The notes beneath the pieces were generated by a model that worked only from the letters and a program-made list of their open reading frames with translations, did not search any database and had not been told where the DNA came from. Below, piece after piece: positions 51,179 to 62,141 of a DNA stretch of 64,000 bases (positions are counted from its first letter, which is position 1; each line of letters opens with the position of its first letter). The translations under genes and the position numbers were made by a program. The stretch comes from Dendronephthya gigantea (taxonomy: Eukaryota; Cnidaria; Anthozoa; Malacalcyonacea; Nephtheidae). The stretch covers positions 1,330,501 through 1,394,500 of the forward strand of contig NW_021163034.1 in NCBI RefSeq assembly GCF_004324835.1, given 5' to 3'.

Positions 51179-52555
51179 TGAGGGTCTATTAGGAAATTAA
51201 TGCATCTCAAGGCTCTCCATTACATGAAGTGTGAAATTAAGCCTGAAATTGAATGTTATACTTAATTCAGTTTAGGCCGAAAAGCCTTGCCAAGTAATGA
51301 CTTTAATGTCCTATATGTTGAAGTTAATAACAAAGAGAAATTTCCTTTTAAAGTAATCGGCATATTTGTTTACATTTTTCAGACAAAGCCAATCAGAATG
51401 CCTAAATACTTCAGTTTCCTTCCTTTGAAATTTGCATGCAGGATTAGGGGGGGGAGGGAGAGTCAGGGTTGGTATTTGTATTTTGTAGCCCCTCTTTCAG
51501 AATTATAAGTTTGTTTGTAAAACCAGCTAAACCACACGAAATTATAAAACAATGCTCTTCACTGACTGAAGGTAGACCAGAGCCGTAGCTAGACCGCTTA
51601 ATTGGAGGGGATGTATATTCATATATTCATGTTTATCTAGCGCAGGAACAATAGCGTACAAAAGAAATCAGTCGGACATAAGATGAATTTATGAATATAC
51701 ACCCCCCCCCCAATTAAGCTTCTAGCTACGGCCCTGAGATAGACCATCTGTACATCCAAACAAAAATGAGAAAGGAAACCGTGACAAGTTGTTCTGGAGT
51801 GTAGTCTTACCCCTAATAAAACCAATATCACCGCAACTATTCAGTCCATTCTTATTCTTGCGACTAAATTTCTTCACTTTTTTTTCTCGAGTAATAATGT
51901 CGTCAAAAGTTGACCTTCCTGTTACTGCCGGCATTCCAATTTGAAGTGCTCCTCAAGTATTAATTCAATAAATTAACTCGCGCTGACCAATTCATTTGAT
52001 ATCAAAATTTTCAACTTCCTGTGCAAACAGACAAGTGAAATTTCGTTTCAAATCAAACTGACCAATAGAAAGCACGCAAGAAGTAAAAATATTTCTCGTT
52101 CTGAAACACATATATTTCAATTTTAGCGGAACTGCCGAAATTCAAAGTTCTTAGTTACGATTACTGATTGTGAACTTTTCTTCCTTGAAAATAGTTTAAA
52201 TTTGCTTTAAAGCTGATGTTATAAACGTCCATAATTAAGTACATAAAAAAGAAGAACATTTATTGCAACAACAACAAAATATAATGCAGAACATAATGTT
52301 AACAATAACTCTCAGAAATACTGTACCGGATGTTCAAAATTCGTAAATTTATCCTAATCGGTAAATATTTGGTAGACGATTCTGATTGGTCTATTGTTTA
52401 ATGTATTGAATCAAAATGTGAATCAACGTTTGAGGTCACTTCAATTGAAATCGCCGTAGGTACCATTACATTGAACATTCTACTATCACGGCGGAAACAA
52501 TCCACTCTTCAGTGTAATCGTTTATAGTTTCCCTTATCCCTAACGACCTTTCATA
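51179..52555. other. Spacer M27-M28
   Basis: Contains a hAT-type MITE (51,578-51,736). The remainder, including GTTGACCTTCCTGTTACTG near 51,910 and CAACTTCCTGTG near 52,013, shows no gene. Parts near 51,800-51,930 resemble 54,920-55,140 before M29 (AAACCAATATCAC, CGACTAAATT), so this too is a duplicated flank. Confidence 0.45.
51578..51736. mobile_element. hAT-type MITE, 159 bp
   Basis: CAGAGCCGTAGCTAGA is mirrored by TCTAGCTACGGCCCTG. The 8-bp flanks AGGTAGAC (51,570-51,577) and AGATAGAC (51,737-51,744) differ at one base, so this copy is older than the others. Confidence 0.8.
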
Positions 52556-54154
52556 ATGTTAGAAGAAATTATAGGGATGATTTTGACAGTGTTTTCACTT
52601 TTCACGAACGAAACGCCGCGGGTGACTTTCCGAGAACAACCTCGTCAGACGGGCGACGACTCAAGTGAAAGCCGATCGACGATCAAAGATAAATGGCCGC
52701 CATATATCGACAAAGAATACGAGAACTTCAATAATGATGACGAATTGACTTCGCCATTGCCCGAATCAACCAGAGAAAGATCAACAGACTATCGAAGGCT
52801 TGGTGATGTCTCATCTGAGCTTGTGAGTTATCGGGAGTCCATTTGCAAGAGCCTTTGGACAAGTCTAAGCGTAACAATCGCCATTGTACCCATAACAGCT
52901 TTTATGATGGCGTTTCTATATTTGGACTCAAAGACAACTAATCTTTGCATAGAATGGCAATATCACAACCACAGTTTACCCTTGTCTGTAAAACGACTTC
53001 GAGTGATTGGCGACAGCGTGGAAGCAATAATAATAAACCTTTGGTTTCCCCTGACAGCTGCGGTTCTGTTCAGCTGGAAAGTTTTTAAAATGAAGTACTT
53101 TTCTACCTTTTATGTTGGTCTTATTTTTGGATTAGCAGCAGTTATTTATTACCTATTGTTACTGGCATTTGGAGCCTATGGTACACATGTATATTATAGA
53201 TATCCTTTAAATGTTCTTTTCTTTACTGGAATAATCACTGGCAGTATTATCGTATTACGCAATATAAGAGCTAGCGAGCAGACTGTGTCTTATTCTAACT
53301 TTCATATATTGGCTCTTGTATCGTCAGAATTACTCGTGTGTTCTGTACTGTCATTTATTTACAGATACGGCACAATACCTTTCTTTATAAGTGTGAAAAA
53401 AGAGCAATATAAGTTCATGATCGCTGCTATGGCTCCTGCGTTGGCCATCATTCCTGCAGTAATCCTGAAGCATATTGCGTCCAGGAAAAGTTCCGAGATA
53501 ATACATCCCGGTCGGAGTTTTGTCCTGGTATTCTTCATTCGAGGTGGCGTGATTTACGTATACCGTACCATGCAAGCGAACTTTAAAAACATTTGGCTGT
53601 TCGTTGGACTTTCATTATTTTCCGGCGTTTTGAACTTTTTGAAGAAAGCAACCTATCGCTTAAGAATGAGATTGTGGAGTTACATCATCTCACGGTTGAA
53701 GCGAACTGTTTGCTGTCAAAAACTTCACGAAATGCCTCGTGACACACCACACTACAGAAGGTTAAGAGCGGATTTAGAAATCCAAGACATGCTTTTCGAG
53801 TACATTTCACTAGTTCTGAGTCAAGGGATCTTGGTTTTGTACATTGTAGAAAGTTTTAGACTTTCTGTTTCTTCCATCATTTACGAGACTTTGAGGAACA
53901 TCGCTATTGGCATTGGAATCGACTTCTTTTTCAATGTCTTATCCAATTTTGTTCAAATTCATTACTACAACATTCCAATCAGTCGTGTGTGGTCAAAGTA
54001 CTGGAAACGACATATGTTGGCTAACCTTATCGTTGTCATGGTGATGGTGTCTTACTTTAGCTCAGTCCTCCTCACGGTTTTTCGAGCGCGCGTCAATAGG
54101 ATTGGCGCGAGTAACAAAATGTACACCGTCAGAAACTGTACGTTGTTTTGGTGA
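52556..54154 (+). CDS. M28: intact 11-TM array-family protein, 532 aa
   Basis: Group E, start MLEEIIGMILTVFSLFTNE. Head REQPRQTGDDSSESRSTIKDKWPPYIDKEY. Segments 3-4 are of the AYGTHVYYRYPLNVLFFTG type of groups C and M15, while the tail is of the NKMYTVRNCTLF type. The usual TAG is TGG here, so the protein has one extra W before TGA. Segment 7 is VFFIRGGVIYVYR, without the usual Cys. Confidence 0.83.
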   Translation: MLEEIIGMILTVFSLFTNETPRVTFREQPRQTGDDSSESRSTIKDKWPPYIDKEYENFNNDDELTSPLPESTRERSTDYRRLGDVSSELVSYRESICKSLWTSLSVTIAIVPITAFMMAFLYLDSKTTNLCIEWQYHNHSLPLSVKRLRVIGDSVEAIIINLWFPLTAAVLFSWKVFKMKYFSTFYVGLIFGLAAVIYYLLLLAFGAYGTHVYYRYPLNVLFFTGIITGSIIVLRNIRASEQTVSYSNFHILALVSSELLVCSVLSFIYRYGTIPFFISVKKEQYKFMIAAMAPALAIIPAVILKHIASRKSSEIIHPGRSFVLVFFIRGGVIYVYRTMQANFKNIWLFVGLSLFSGVLNFLKKATYRLRMRLWSYIISRLKRTVCCQKLHEMPRDTPHYRRLRADLEIQDMLFEYISLVLSQGILVLYIVESFRLSVSSIIYETLRNIAIGIGIDFFFNVLSNFVQIHYYNIPISRVWSKYWKRHMLANLIVVMVMVSYFSSVLLTVFRARVNRIGASNKMYTVRNCTLFW

Positions 54155-54205
54155 GGGTTTATTAAAAAATTAAGATATCTCAAGGCTCTCCATTACGTGA
54201 AGTAT

Positions 54206-54311
54206 CTACCTCCTCCGCAGGCGCTGGGAGCATTTCGAGCGATTTAAATTTCTACCCGCAAAATATCACCGCCCGCCATATTTGCCCGAAAAGAGCCTGC
54301 GAAGGAGGTAG
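54206..54311. mobile_element. 106-bp inverted-repeat element with 9-bp target duplication
   Basis: CTACCTCCTCCGCAGGC is mirrored by GCCTGCGAAGGAGGTAG. GTGAAGTAT flanks it exactly (54,197-54,205 and 54,312-54,320). Other group D and E 3' flanks have the uninterrupted CATTACGTGAAGTGTGAAAT, showing the empty site. Confidence 0.85.
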
Positions 54312-55166
54312 GTGAAGTATGAAATGAAGCCTGAAAGTCCCTGACTGATGCCGCAAAAAAGCGTAGCATGGCAATAACTTCAATGTTCTTATATTGAAGA
54401 TAATTATGAGAAAGATTTTCATATTAAAAGGTTAATCACTGTGCAAAAATGTTTGTACAAAATATTAGTACTCTTATATCGTATGAAAACAGAACACAGT
54501 TTCCCTACTTTAAAATTTACATACAGTTTCTATAATATAAATTTCCAATTTTCTTGATGGACGAATGTGAGAAACTATTTTGAAAAGTGAACTGGTATAT
54601 GAAAATGACAATAACGCCTGTATTCTGAAAGATCGCGCGCATTCAAACTCGTTGAGTTACAGATCTAATTTTCCTGACAACGATTCTCCTGATAAGGTAT
54701 TTCCAGTCGCAAGTTTGATTTTCATTGTTTTACTTTAAACATTTTTACTGGTTAGTTAAAAAGGATGTTTATGTTGATCAGAAAAAAACAAGATATTTAT
54801 GTCACCTTCATTGTGTGTTTGTGAGCTTTTCGCCCGAATTCAGGCGTAGATATGTCTAGGGTCGGGTGGAGTGAGGTTTGTATTTGTTACTCTCCTTTCA
54901 GGATAATTAGTTGATCTTCCTGTTTGTCTTTGACTTTCCTGTTAAGCCCTGCCATACGTTGGTATTTGATGATGTTGGTCTGTGTAAATATATTCTCACC
55001 TTAAACAAAACCAATATCACGGCAATTATCCTTATTCCTTCCGACTAAATTCCCCCGTTTCTTTCTCCAGCGATGCTTTTAGTTAATACTATAACATACT
55101 GCGGAAACAATGTTGTGAACGGTCGACCTTCCTGTTGGGGGTCATGCACATAACATTGAATATTCT

Positions 55167-55346
55167 AGCCCCGTTCACACTACACTCAATTCAGTTATTA
55201 GCTTGCACGGCACGGCTGAAATTGGTACCCGTGTCTATTTTTATCAGTGTTCAGGCTACCAATACAAAGGCCGAGTGTCGATGAAATTGGTACGTGACCA
55301 CTTTAAGTCTGGTGTGCCAAAAATAATTGTAGTGTAAACGGGCTTA
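55167..55346. mobile_element. MITE with AGCCC(C)GTTYACACTACA ends
   Basis: AGCCCCGTTCACACTACACT is mirrored by AATTGTAGTGTAAACGGGCT. About 180 bp, non-coding. The target duplication is unclear, perhaps a 3-bp TA-rich site. Confidence 0.6.
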
Positions 55347-55441
55347 ATGTTCATAGAGATTAAATAGCGGAACTTCTATTATCACGGCGGAAGAGAAACA
55401 ATTCTTTTTAAGTGTCATCGTTTCCTTAATGATATTGCATA

Positions 55442-57029
55442 ATGCTGGAAGAAATTATAGGGATGATTTTGTCAGTGTTTTCACTTTTCACAAGCGAAAC
55501 GCCGCGTGTGTCTTTCCGAGAACAGCCTCGTCAAACAAACGGAGACGACAGTGAAAGCCGTCCGGTAGTCGAAGATAAATGGCTGCCATATATTAACAAA
55601 GAATACGAGAACTTCAATAATGTCGACGTATTGACTTCCTCCTTGCCTGAATTAACTAGAGAAAGATCAACAGACTATCGAAGGTTTGGTGATGTCTCAT
55701 CTGAGCTTGTGAGTTATCGGAAGTCCATTTGCAAAAGCCTTTGGACAAGTCTAAGTATAACCATCGCTATTATGCCCATGACAGCTTTCATGCTGGCGTT
55801 TTTATATCTGGATTTGAAGACAACTGATCTTTGCATGGAATGGGAATATCACAACCACAGTTTACCGTTGTCTGTAAAACGACTTCGAGTGCTTGGCGAC
55901 AGTGTGGAAGCAATAATAATAAACCTTTGGTTTCCCCTGACAACCGCTGTGCTGTTCAGCTGGAACGTTTTTAAAATGAAGTACTTTTCTACTTTTTATA
56001 TCTCTGTTATTTTTGGATTAACGACAGTTATCTATTACATAATTTTACTGCTTTTGGGGGTCTACGGCAGGCATATGTATTATAGATACCCTGTAAATGT
56101 ACTTGATTTCACTGGAGTAATCATTTGTAGTATTGTGGTATTACGCAATATTCGCTCTGGTGAGCAGACCACATCTTATTCTAATTTCCATATATTGTCT
56201 TTGGTATCGTCAGAATTTCTCCTGGGTTCTCTACTGGCATACGTTTACAGATACGGCATAGTTCCTTTCTTCAATGGTGTAAAAGAAGAACAATATAAAT
56301 TTACGATCGCTGCTATGGCGCCTGTGTCGGTCATCATTCCTGCAGTAATTCTGAAGCACATCGCGTTGAGGCGGAGTTCCGAGGTAGTACATCCTGGTCG
56401 GAGTTTTGTGCTGGTGTACTTTATCCGAGGTGGAGTAATTTACTTATACCGTACCATGCAAGCGGACTTCACAAACATTTGGCTGTTCGTTGGACTTTCA
56501 TTATTTTCCGGCGTTTTTAACTTTTTGAAGAAAGCAACCTATCGCGTAAGAATGAGATTGTGGAGTTACATCATCTCACGGTTGAAGCGAACTGTTTGCT
56601 GTCAAAGACTTCACGAAATGCCTCGTGACACACCACACTACAGAAGGTTAAGAGCGGATTTAGAAATTCAAAACATGCTTTTTGAGTACATTACACTAGT
56701 TCTAAGTCAAGGGATCTTGGTCTTGTACATTGTAGAAAGTTTTAAACTTTCTGTTTCGTCCATCATTTACGAGACTTTGAGGAACGTCGCTATTGGCATT
56801 GGAATCGACTTCTTTTTCAATGTCTTATCTAATTTTGTTCAATTATACACATAACGTGGTGTGGTCGAAGCACTGGAAACGACATATGTTGGCTAACGTC
56901 ATCATTGTCATGGTGATGGGTTCGTACTTTAGTTCAGTCCTCCTCACAGTTTTTCAAACGCGTGTGAAGGGGGTTGGTGCTGTTAATGGAACATACGTAG
57001 TCAGAAACTGCACCTTGTCTATATTGTGA
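55442..57029 (+). pseudogene. M29: array member with a small deletion and frameshift
   Basis: Group E, start MLEEIIGMILSVFSLFTSE. The frame is whole for 467 codons to NVLSNFVQ. There GTTCAATTATACACATAACGTG replaces the longer normal text, a net loss of about 14 bases that brings in a stop. The tail (KHWKRHMLANVIIVMVMGSYF ... NGTYVVRNCT) follows in another frame and ends with an altered SIL. It is the last plus-strand member. Segments 3-4 match M26. Confidence 0.83.
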
Positions 57030-57088
57030 TATTCTGCCGTGCACTGAGCGTGTTTTAAGAGACGACCTGAAATATTAACTACAGTTCG

Positions 57089-57231
57089 GGAGCCCGATTT
57101 ACACTTCCAGTAAACGAGGACATGCAAAAACACTTTTCTGAGGTCACTATAGAGCGAAAAATACTTTGTCTATTGGAAAGTAATACAGCCTGATTTCATC
57201 ATTTCATTGAAAGGAGCTAGTGTGAATCAGG
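57089..57231. mobile_element. Possible MITE with imperfect ends
   Basis: GCCCGATTTACACT on the left resembles the inverse of AGTGTGAATCAGGC on the right. Only about 12 of 14 bases pair and no target duplication is clear. Confidence 0.35.
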
Positions 57232-57840
57232 CCTAATCACATTAACAAGGTAAACACTCCTTTTGAAATGCAGTCAAAGCAATGTGTGAAACGTTCAACC
57301 CTTCACAAACTGTTTTGAAAGTTGACCCAACAAAAACATTTTCGCAAACTCTAATTTCTCAACACTTGAAAACTTCACGAATGGATCCTGTCTCTTGACA
57401 AGTTAAAGCGCACTATCATTAATCTCATAGTTTCACCTCTGGGTATATACAGGCAACCACTTAAATATGCAAGAATATTAATATTGTTCGGGTTTGCACC
57501 ACAGTTCAGCTAAAATGACTTTTAGCATTTTAAATGAAGGATTAAGAGCCATTTTCAATTCCCAGAGGTGCGTATCTATTGCGCTTTAGAGCTGTATTAA
57601 TGTCTTGCATATTTAAGTAGTTGCGTTTTTTTTGAGACACCCTGTATAGATCTCTTGCCCTTCGTAAACAGATCATATGATCAAATCAGACCGCATGACA
57701 TGAATGTCACCCTATCTTACGGTCTTTTGCAACCCATAAAATCTTATAAAACCTAGAAATTTAACCATGAGTTCGTAGTATGCTCATTGGCGGCCATTGC
57801 TCAATACACATCCAAATGGAAAGCCTACGTGGCGCTTGAG

Positions 57841-57990
57841 CCCGCCGCACATGAGAGATGTGATCAGCTGCATGAGCTAAGCCGCCTCGCGAGGCAGTTA
57901 GCTCAGCCCGAAAACCATCCGCACACGAGAGTAACCTGTTGCGCTAACAGCCTCGCGAGGTCTTTAGCTCAGCTCTCGTGTGCGGCGGGG
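57841..57990. repeat. Foldback structure, GC-rich
   Basis: CCGCCGCACATGAGAG is mirrored by CTCTCGTGTGCGGCGG, and CCTCGCGAGG palindromes occur in both halves next to TTAGCTCAG. It is probably a foldback element. The 91-codon frame across it is a by-product. Confidence 0.55.
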
Positions 57991-58942
57991 TTTAATCCAG
58001 ACCCCTATGCGATGCGACACCGCAGAAATTGGTGTTTAAGACGTTTCAACCCGAAAATCTAATCGCTGGTTCACAATTGTGCATTTCTGTATCGCCCTAT
58101 CAAAGAGAAACCTTTTGAATATCTTAAAAAAGTTCAATTTTTCTTCTGAATACGCATTCTGCAATCTTTTGACAGTTCATCATACACATCTGACCGCTGT
58201 GAAATGGCCATTTTGAGGCTTAAAGTATACACAAGGGTTATTAATTCAGACGATTCGTTTTTACCGTGAGCAAGCTTCAAATCTTTTGTGCAAGACATAT
58301 TTTCTTGAATATTTATAAATCTTTTTCCTCACCAAGTTTGAAGTCTAAGTATCGAGAATTGCGGCTAAGCCTATACCAATTTCCGCGGTGTCATGCGATG
58401 CAAGTTAATTTGATTTCGTTTAAGGCTATTGAAGTGGAAACAAATTTAGGTCACGAGATTTATTCTTTAACAAGTTTGCATCAGAATCATAAGTTTATTT
58501 TAGGGGAAGACGTCGTGCTATTATGATAGGAATAGAAAAATATAGCGGAAATAATCGATCATTTTGATTCATTGTCTCAACCACTCAAATTAGCAGTTTT
58601 TTTACGCGATCAAGATTGTAATTATCTCACCGATATATCTAAAAACAGGAAATGAGATTCATTGAAGTTTGTATATTCTTGTGTTTCATTTCATTTGACG
58701 TATTTAATTCCCGAGGGTCAACTCGAAATCGAGACACAATATTTCAAGGATGATTGTTATGTTCTTTATTGCGATTACCATTCAGCTGACTATATACTCA
58801 ACCATGTCAATCATTTCAATCCCTACCATTCTGCTGACTATATATACTCAACAATCAAACTATTCTATTCATCGAAATCACATACATGCATGCATGCACC
58901 ATAGATCTTTAACCTTGTTCATCATGAGTTCCAAGTTTGTTT

Positions 58943-60544
58943 CTAACATGGAGATCTGTACGGTTTTACTTTGTATTGACCGCTTTTTAACTTCTCAAAA
59001 GCCATATCGAAAACGTATGCAAGTTTCCCGACACTCTGAACGCGGAAAACGTGTTTGATCGCCGGAGAGGAGGCTACATGAGCCATTTCCTTTATCGCAT
59101 CTGTATCAAGGTCGCTTACGGCCACAACAGAGATTTGAACACCCATTTTCTTCAGCTCCTGAGCCTTTGGTACTGTCATCGATTTATTTACATTCGATTG
59201 TCCATCCGTTATGAGAAGGACCTTCAATTTTGAAAAGCGTCGGCTTCCTATGTTGAAAAGACATTCAAGTAGCTGCATACGCATCTTATAATGCACTATT
59301 GCCAACTATAGATGTCTTGGGTGTATCTTACAGGGCTGTACATGCACTGCTGTTGATTTCCATTTTTTGGACTTCGAATTTGTTCGTTGGAAAACTTGAG
59401 AATCCGGTAAGATGACTGCAAATTAACTCAGTGCAGTTAAAAAACTGCTAATTCAGTTGAATTAATGTTGTTGCATTGATATCAAGATGATTTATGATGG
59501 ATGCCTTTTCAATGGATACTTGTGAATGTACATTTGAACCAATGGTAAAAGTACTAGTCAGGTAACAAGTAAAAAATATGTTTCAACAGTTCATATTCGT
59601 GATGTAATAATTACTGTTATGGTCAGTAGCGTAGCCAGCCTGTCGATTTGTCCCGCTATGCTAATATTTTCGTGTTCACGGACTGTGAAAACAATAGATT
59701 TCTAAAGACATGAATAATTATAATAACTCGAAATTTACATAGCGGGACAAAATCGTCGGGCTAGCTACGCCACTGGTTATGGTTCATCCCCAAACAAAGG
59801 CTTAATTAACTTAGGTTGTATAGGTTAATTTTTGAATGTAGATCTTAAATTTCGAGGGCTATATATAGTAACGCTTTAATAGATTATATCGTACAGTACC
59901 TTTCAAAAGCAGGTCCTTAGCAAAAGCCAACCCTGCTTGTGTGTTTGTGCTGCCACCGGGATACGGGATTGAACCAATTCGCTGACTTGCTTGCGCAGAA
60001 GAAAGGAAAGAGAAGTCGACTTTTGCAAGCGAAGAAAAAGTGACCGCAGCGTGTCGACAGCTGTATATCTTACCACCTCTGGGGGTCTCGCACATCTCTA
60101 TCGCTTGTGTGAACGCCTTCAAGCCCTGACGAAATTCACATTCAGGAACTGACCCAGAACCGTCCAGCACAAAAACGATATCTTCCAGAACCACGGACCT
60201 TCTATTGCGATTTCCGGCCACCGGATAAAAATCAAAGAAATTTTCCAGCACCGTCTCTGCAGTCTTTTGTGGAGGTGGAATTATTTGCAGTTCTAAAAAC
60301 ATAAAAGAAGTGAACTGAGGGTGAAGTGAACTGCCATGAGCTGAAGGTTTGATAGTATAGCATCGAAGAAGTGAATAAAACATTGCACTAAACGGTATTT
60401 ACTTTGGTAAATCGGAGCATTGGAATCCGATGGCAATGTCGTTGTTGGTGCTGGAGTAGTCTCGGCGAATCTCCAAAAGGTTTGTTCACTGTTCTTTGGC
60501 AAAACACAGAACAACAAAAGCGATAATACAACAACCGATTTCAT
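58943..60544 (-). CDS. Secreted von Willebrand factor A domain protein, 3 exons, 279 aa
   Basis: Exons by my splice model: 60,544-60,403, 60,292-59,900 and 59,247-58,943, with GT-AG introns of 110 and 652 bases and phases that fit exactly. Residues 1-20 are a signal peptide (MKSVVVLSLLLFCVLP). Residues 28-41 are a Thr/Pro linker. RNRR at 76-79 is a furin-like site. The vWA domain begins near 85: DGSGS at 91-95 and TDG at 192-194 are the metal-ion (MIDAS) residues, with GSTNTQAG between them. It probably binds a protein or matrix ligand outside the cell. The hAT MITE at 59,624-59,775 sits in intron 2. Start and end exons rest on the sequence alone. Unrelated to the array. Confidence 0.78.
59624..59775. 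mobile_element. hAT-type MITE, 152 bp, copy 3
   Basis: Same ends as copies 1 and 2 (CAGTAGCGTAGCC...GCTACGCCACTG), but with its own target duplication GTTATGGT (59,616-59,623 and 59,776-59,783), so it is an independent insertion, in intron 2 of the vWA gene. Confidence 0.88.
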
Positions 60545-62141
60545 AGCTTCTTCTTCTGGGAGAGTTTGGTTTCGCGCTTCTCAGCAGTTGATGGACGGAA
60601 ATGAAAAATGTTCAACCGTATTTGACCGTTTTATTCGCTGCGTGGTCGTTGATTGATGAGGTTTTTGCGAAAACACAGGAAGTCCTAATGCATGTGTCAA
60701 TTTTGTGCCCTTGTTTGTTTTTCTTTTTTACTCCGAGGTGAAAAGAAGCGAAAGTTGTCAGTTTCAAAGCAAAGCAAAGCCAAGCCAAGGGGCATTCCGA
60801 ACACAGATAAAAAATCAGATATCCCTTGAACCAGTTGAGTCGTGCGTGCATGTCTATAGCGTAATGGCGCGTGATCTCCACAATGTCAGTGTGTTTGGCG
60901 TTAAACTAGTAAAACTGAAATCATGAAACGGCAGACGTCTTTCCAGTGTCAATGTTTAAAACCGGGTCGTCGAAAATCTAAACATAGGCAAACTCGGTAT
61001 ATGCATTTAACGTGCTTATTGACCGGCCTTGCTCACACCTTCTGATTGACTGGCGTAAAAAGATAAACTTCTTAGCGTAAAATGCAGCAAAACGCACCAA
61101 TTTACATCTTTTCGTGGCGAACAATTTTTAAAAACAGGCGGCTAACAGTTGATGAAGAAATTGAGCAACCATGCAACCATAAGCAACTATCGGACCCGGA
61201 CGTTGAGAATGAAGCATTTCAGAAAATTTACTCACTCTAACACCAGTATTTGTCCACTTGGGAACTTACCAACTGCTTGTGCACCTGACAGTGGAAAGCT
61301 ATTTAGGACCACTTATTACTGGTGTCCCTCGCAGCAAGCGAGACTGAAAGGTAGAGGAAGGTAGCGTCCACCCTCTTTCAGTTCAGCCTCTTCGAGCACG
61401 CAAGGGCAGTCGAGACCCACACACTTCGGTCATTGAAGGTGTGTGAGTTTTTTTTGTTTATAAGATCAAACTTCAAAGGTATTCAACAAGTATCTTTTTA
61501 TAAACAAGAGAGAAGTGCTCTCAAAAATGCTGTTTCAAGTGCGTTCCAGTCGCACAGACCAGATATAATTACAAATGTGTGTTGTGTTATTATAATTTCA
61601 TGCTATAATGTAGGACTTTAAATCTACCGGTGACCACAGACAGTGTTTGTTTGAATTTAGTTTCTTCTGTCATGCAGAGCTGTTAGACCTGAGGAATGCA
61701 CTCATACATTCTCGTCGATGAGAGACGGAGATCGTGAGGTGCTTGTTCTTAATCGATGGTTAAACCATTTGAAGTGGAACCTCAGTTGAGTAAGAGACTA
61801 TGCTCAAAAAAATGGCAGCTCCGAGATATCGTTCCAGTTAACATATAGAGTCCACCCTAGTCGTAGTAATTCAAAGTCCAGAATCCACGTATATAATCCT
61901 GGCTTTAATCCCTAACCTCACCCCAACCCTTAAGAAACTATTAACCCTAACGAATAAAATAACTGATTAAATATTAATATTTGTCCCTTCTGGACATAGA
62001 ATTACTATTACCAGCCCAACCCTGACCATTGGTAATTGGTATACTAATCCTAAATCGGTTTGTCTTAATCCAGATTCACATTCAGCATGCTCTTCCAGCT
62101 TTTTGCCTTAATGAACTATATCATAATGCGTTATCGTTAAT
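60545..62141. other. Intergenic region between the vWA gene and M30
   Basis: It should hold the promoter and 5' UTR of the minus-strand vWA gene near 60,545-60,800 and the 3' end of M30 near 62,100. Short open frames on both strands lack any recognisable feature. Irregular CCCTAA-like text near 61,910-61,950 is not a telomeric array. Confidence 0.4.

Larger units (their letters stand above)
54155..55441. other. Spacer M28-M29
   Basis: Contains a 106-bp foldback-type element (54,206-54,311) and an inverted-repeat element (55,167-55,346). The rest holds flank related to the M27-M28 spacer, with GACCTTCCTGTT near 55,126. No gene is supported. Confidence 0.45.
57030..58942. other. Region right of the array
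   Basis: No gene is supported. It contains a possible MITE (about 57,089-57,231), a foldback structure (57,841-57,990) and a partial direct repeat, ACCATTC(A/T)GCTGACTATATA, at about 58,778 and 58,826. An open frame at 58,266-58,526 has no recognisable features. Confidence 0.4.

Noticed and set aside
94-57029. Array proteins as seven-transmembrane GPCR-type or insect-type gustatory receptors
   Set aside because: Eleven segments fit the loop charges and sequons, and I see no DRY, NPxxY or TYhhhhhQF motif. A chemosensory role remains possible but unproven.
57787-58062. A 91-codon open frame as a gene
   Set aside because: It spans a GC-rich foldback, and the coding look comes from the palindromes.
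58266-58526. An 86-codon open frame starting MSKLQIFCAR
   Set aside because: No domain, no signal peptide, no homologous neighbour and AT-rich codon use as in spacers.
61905-61955. CCCTAA-like text as an interstitial telomere repeat
   Set aside because: The hexamers are irregular and few (CCCTAACC, CCCCAACCC, AACCCTAACG), so there is no tandem array.
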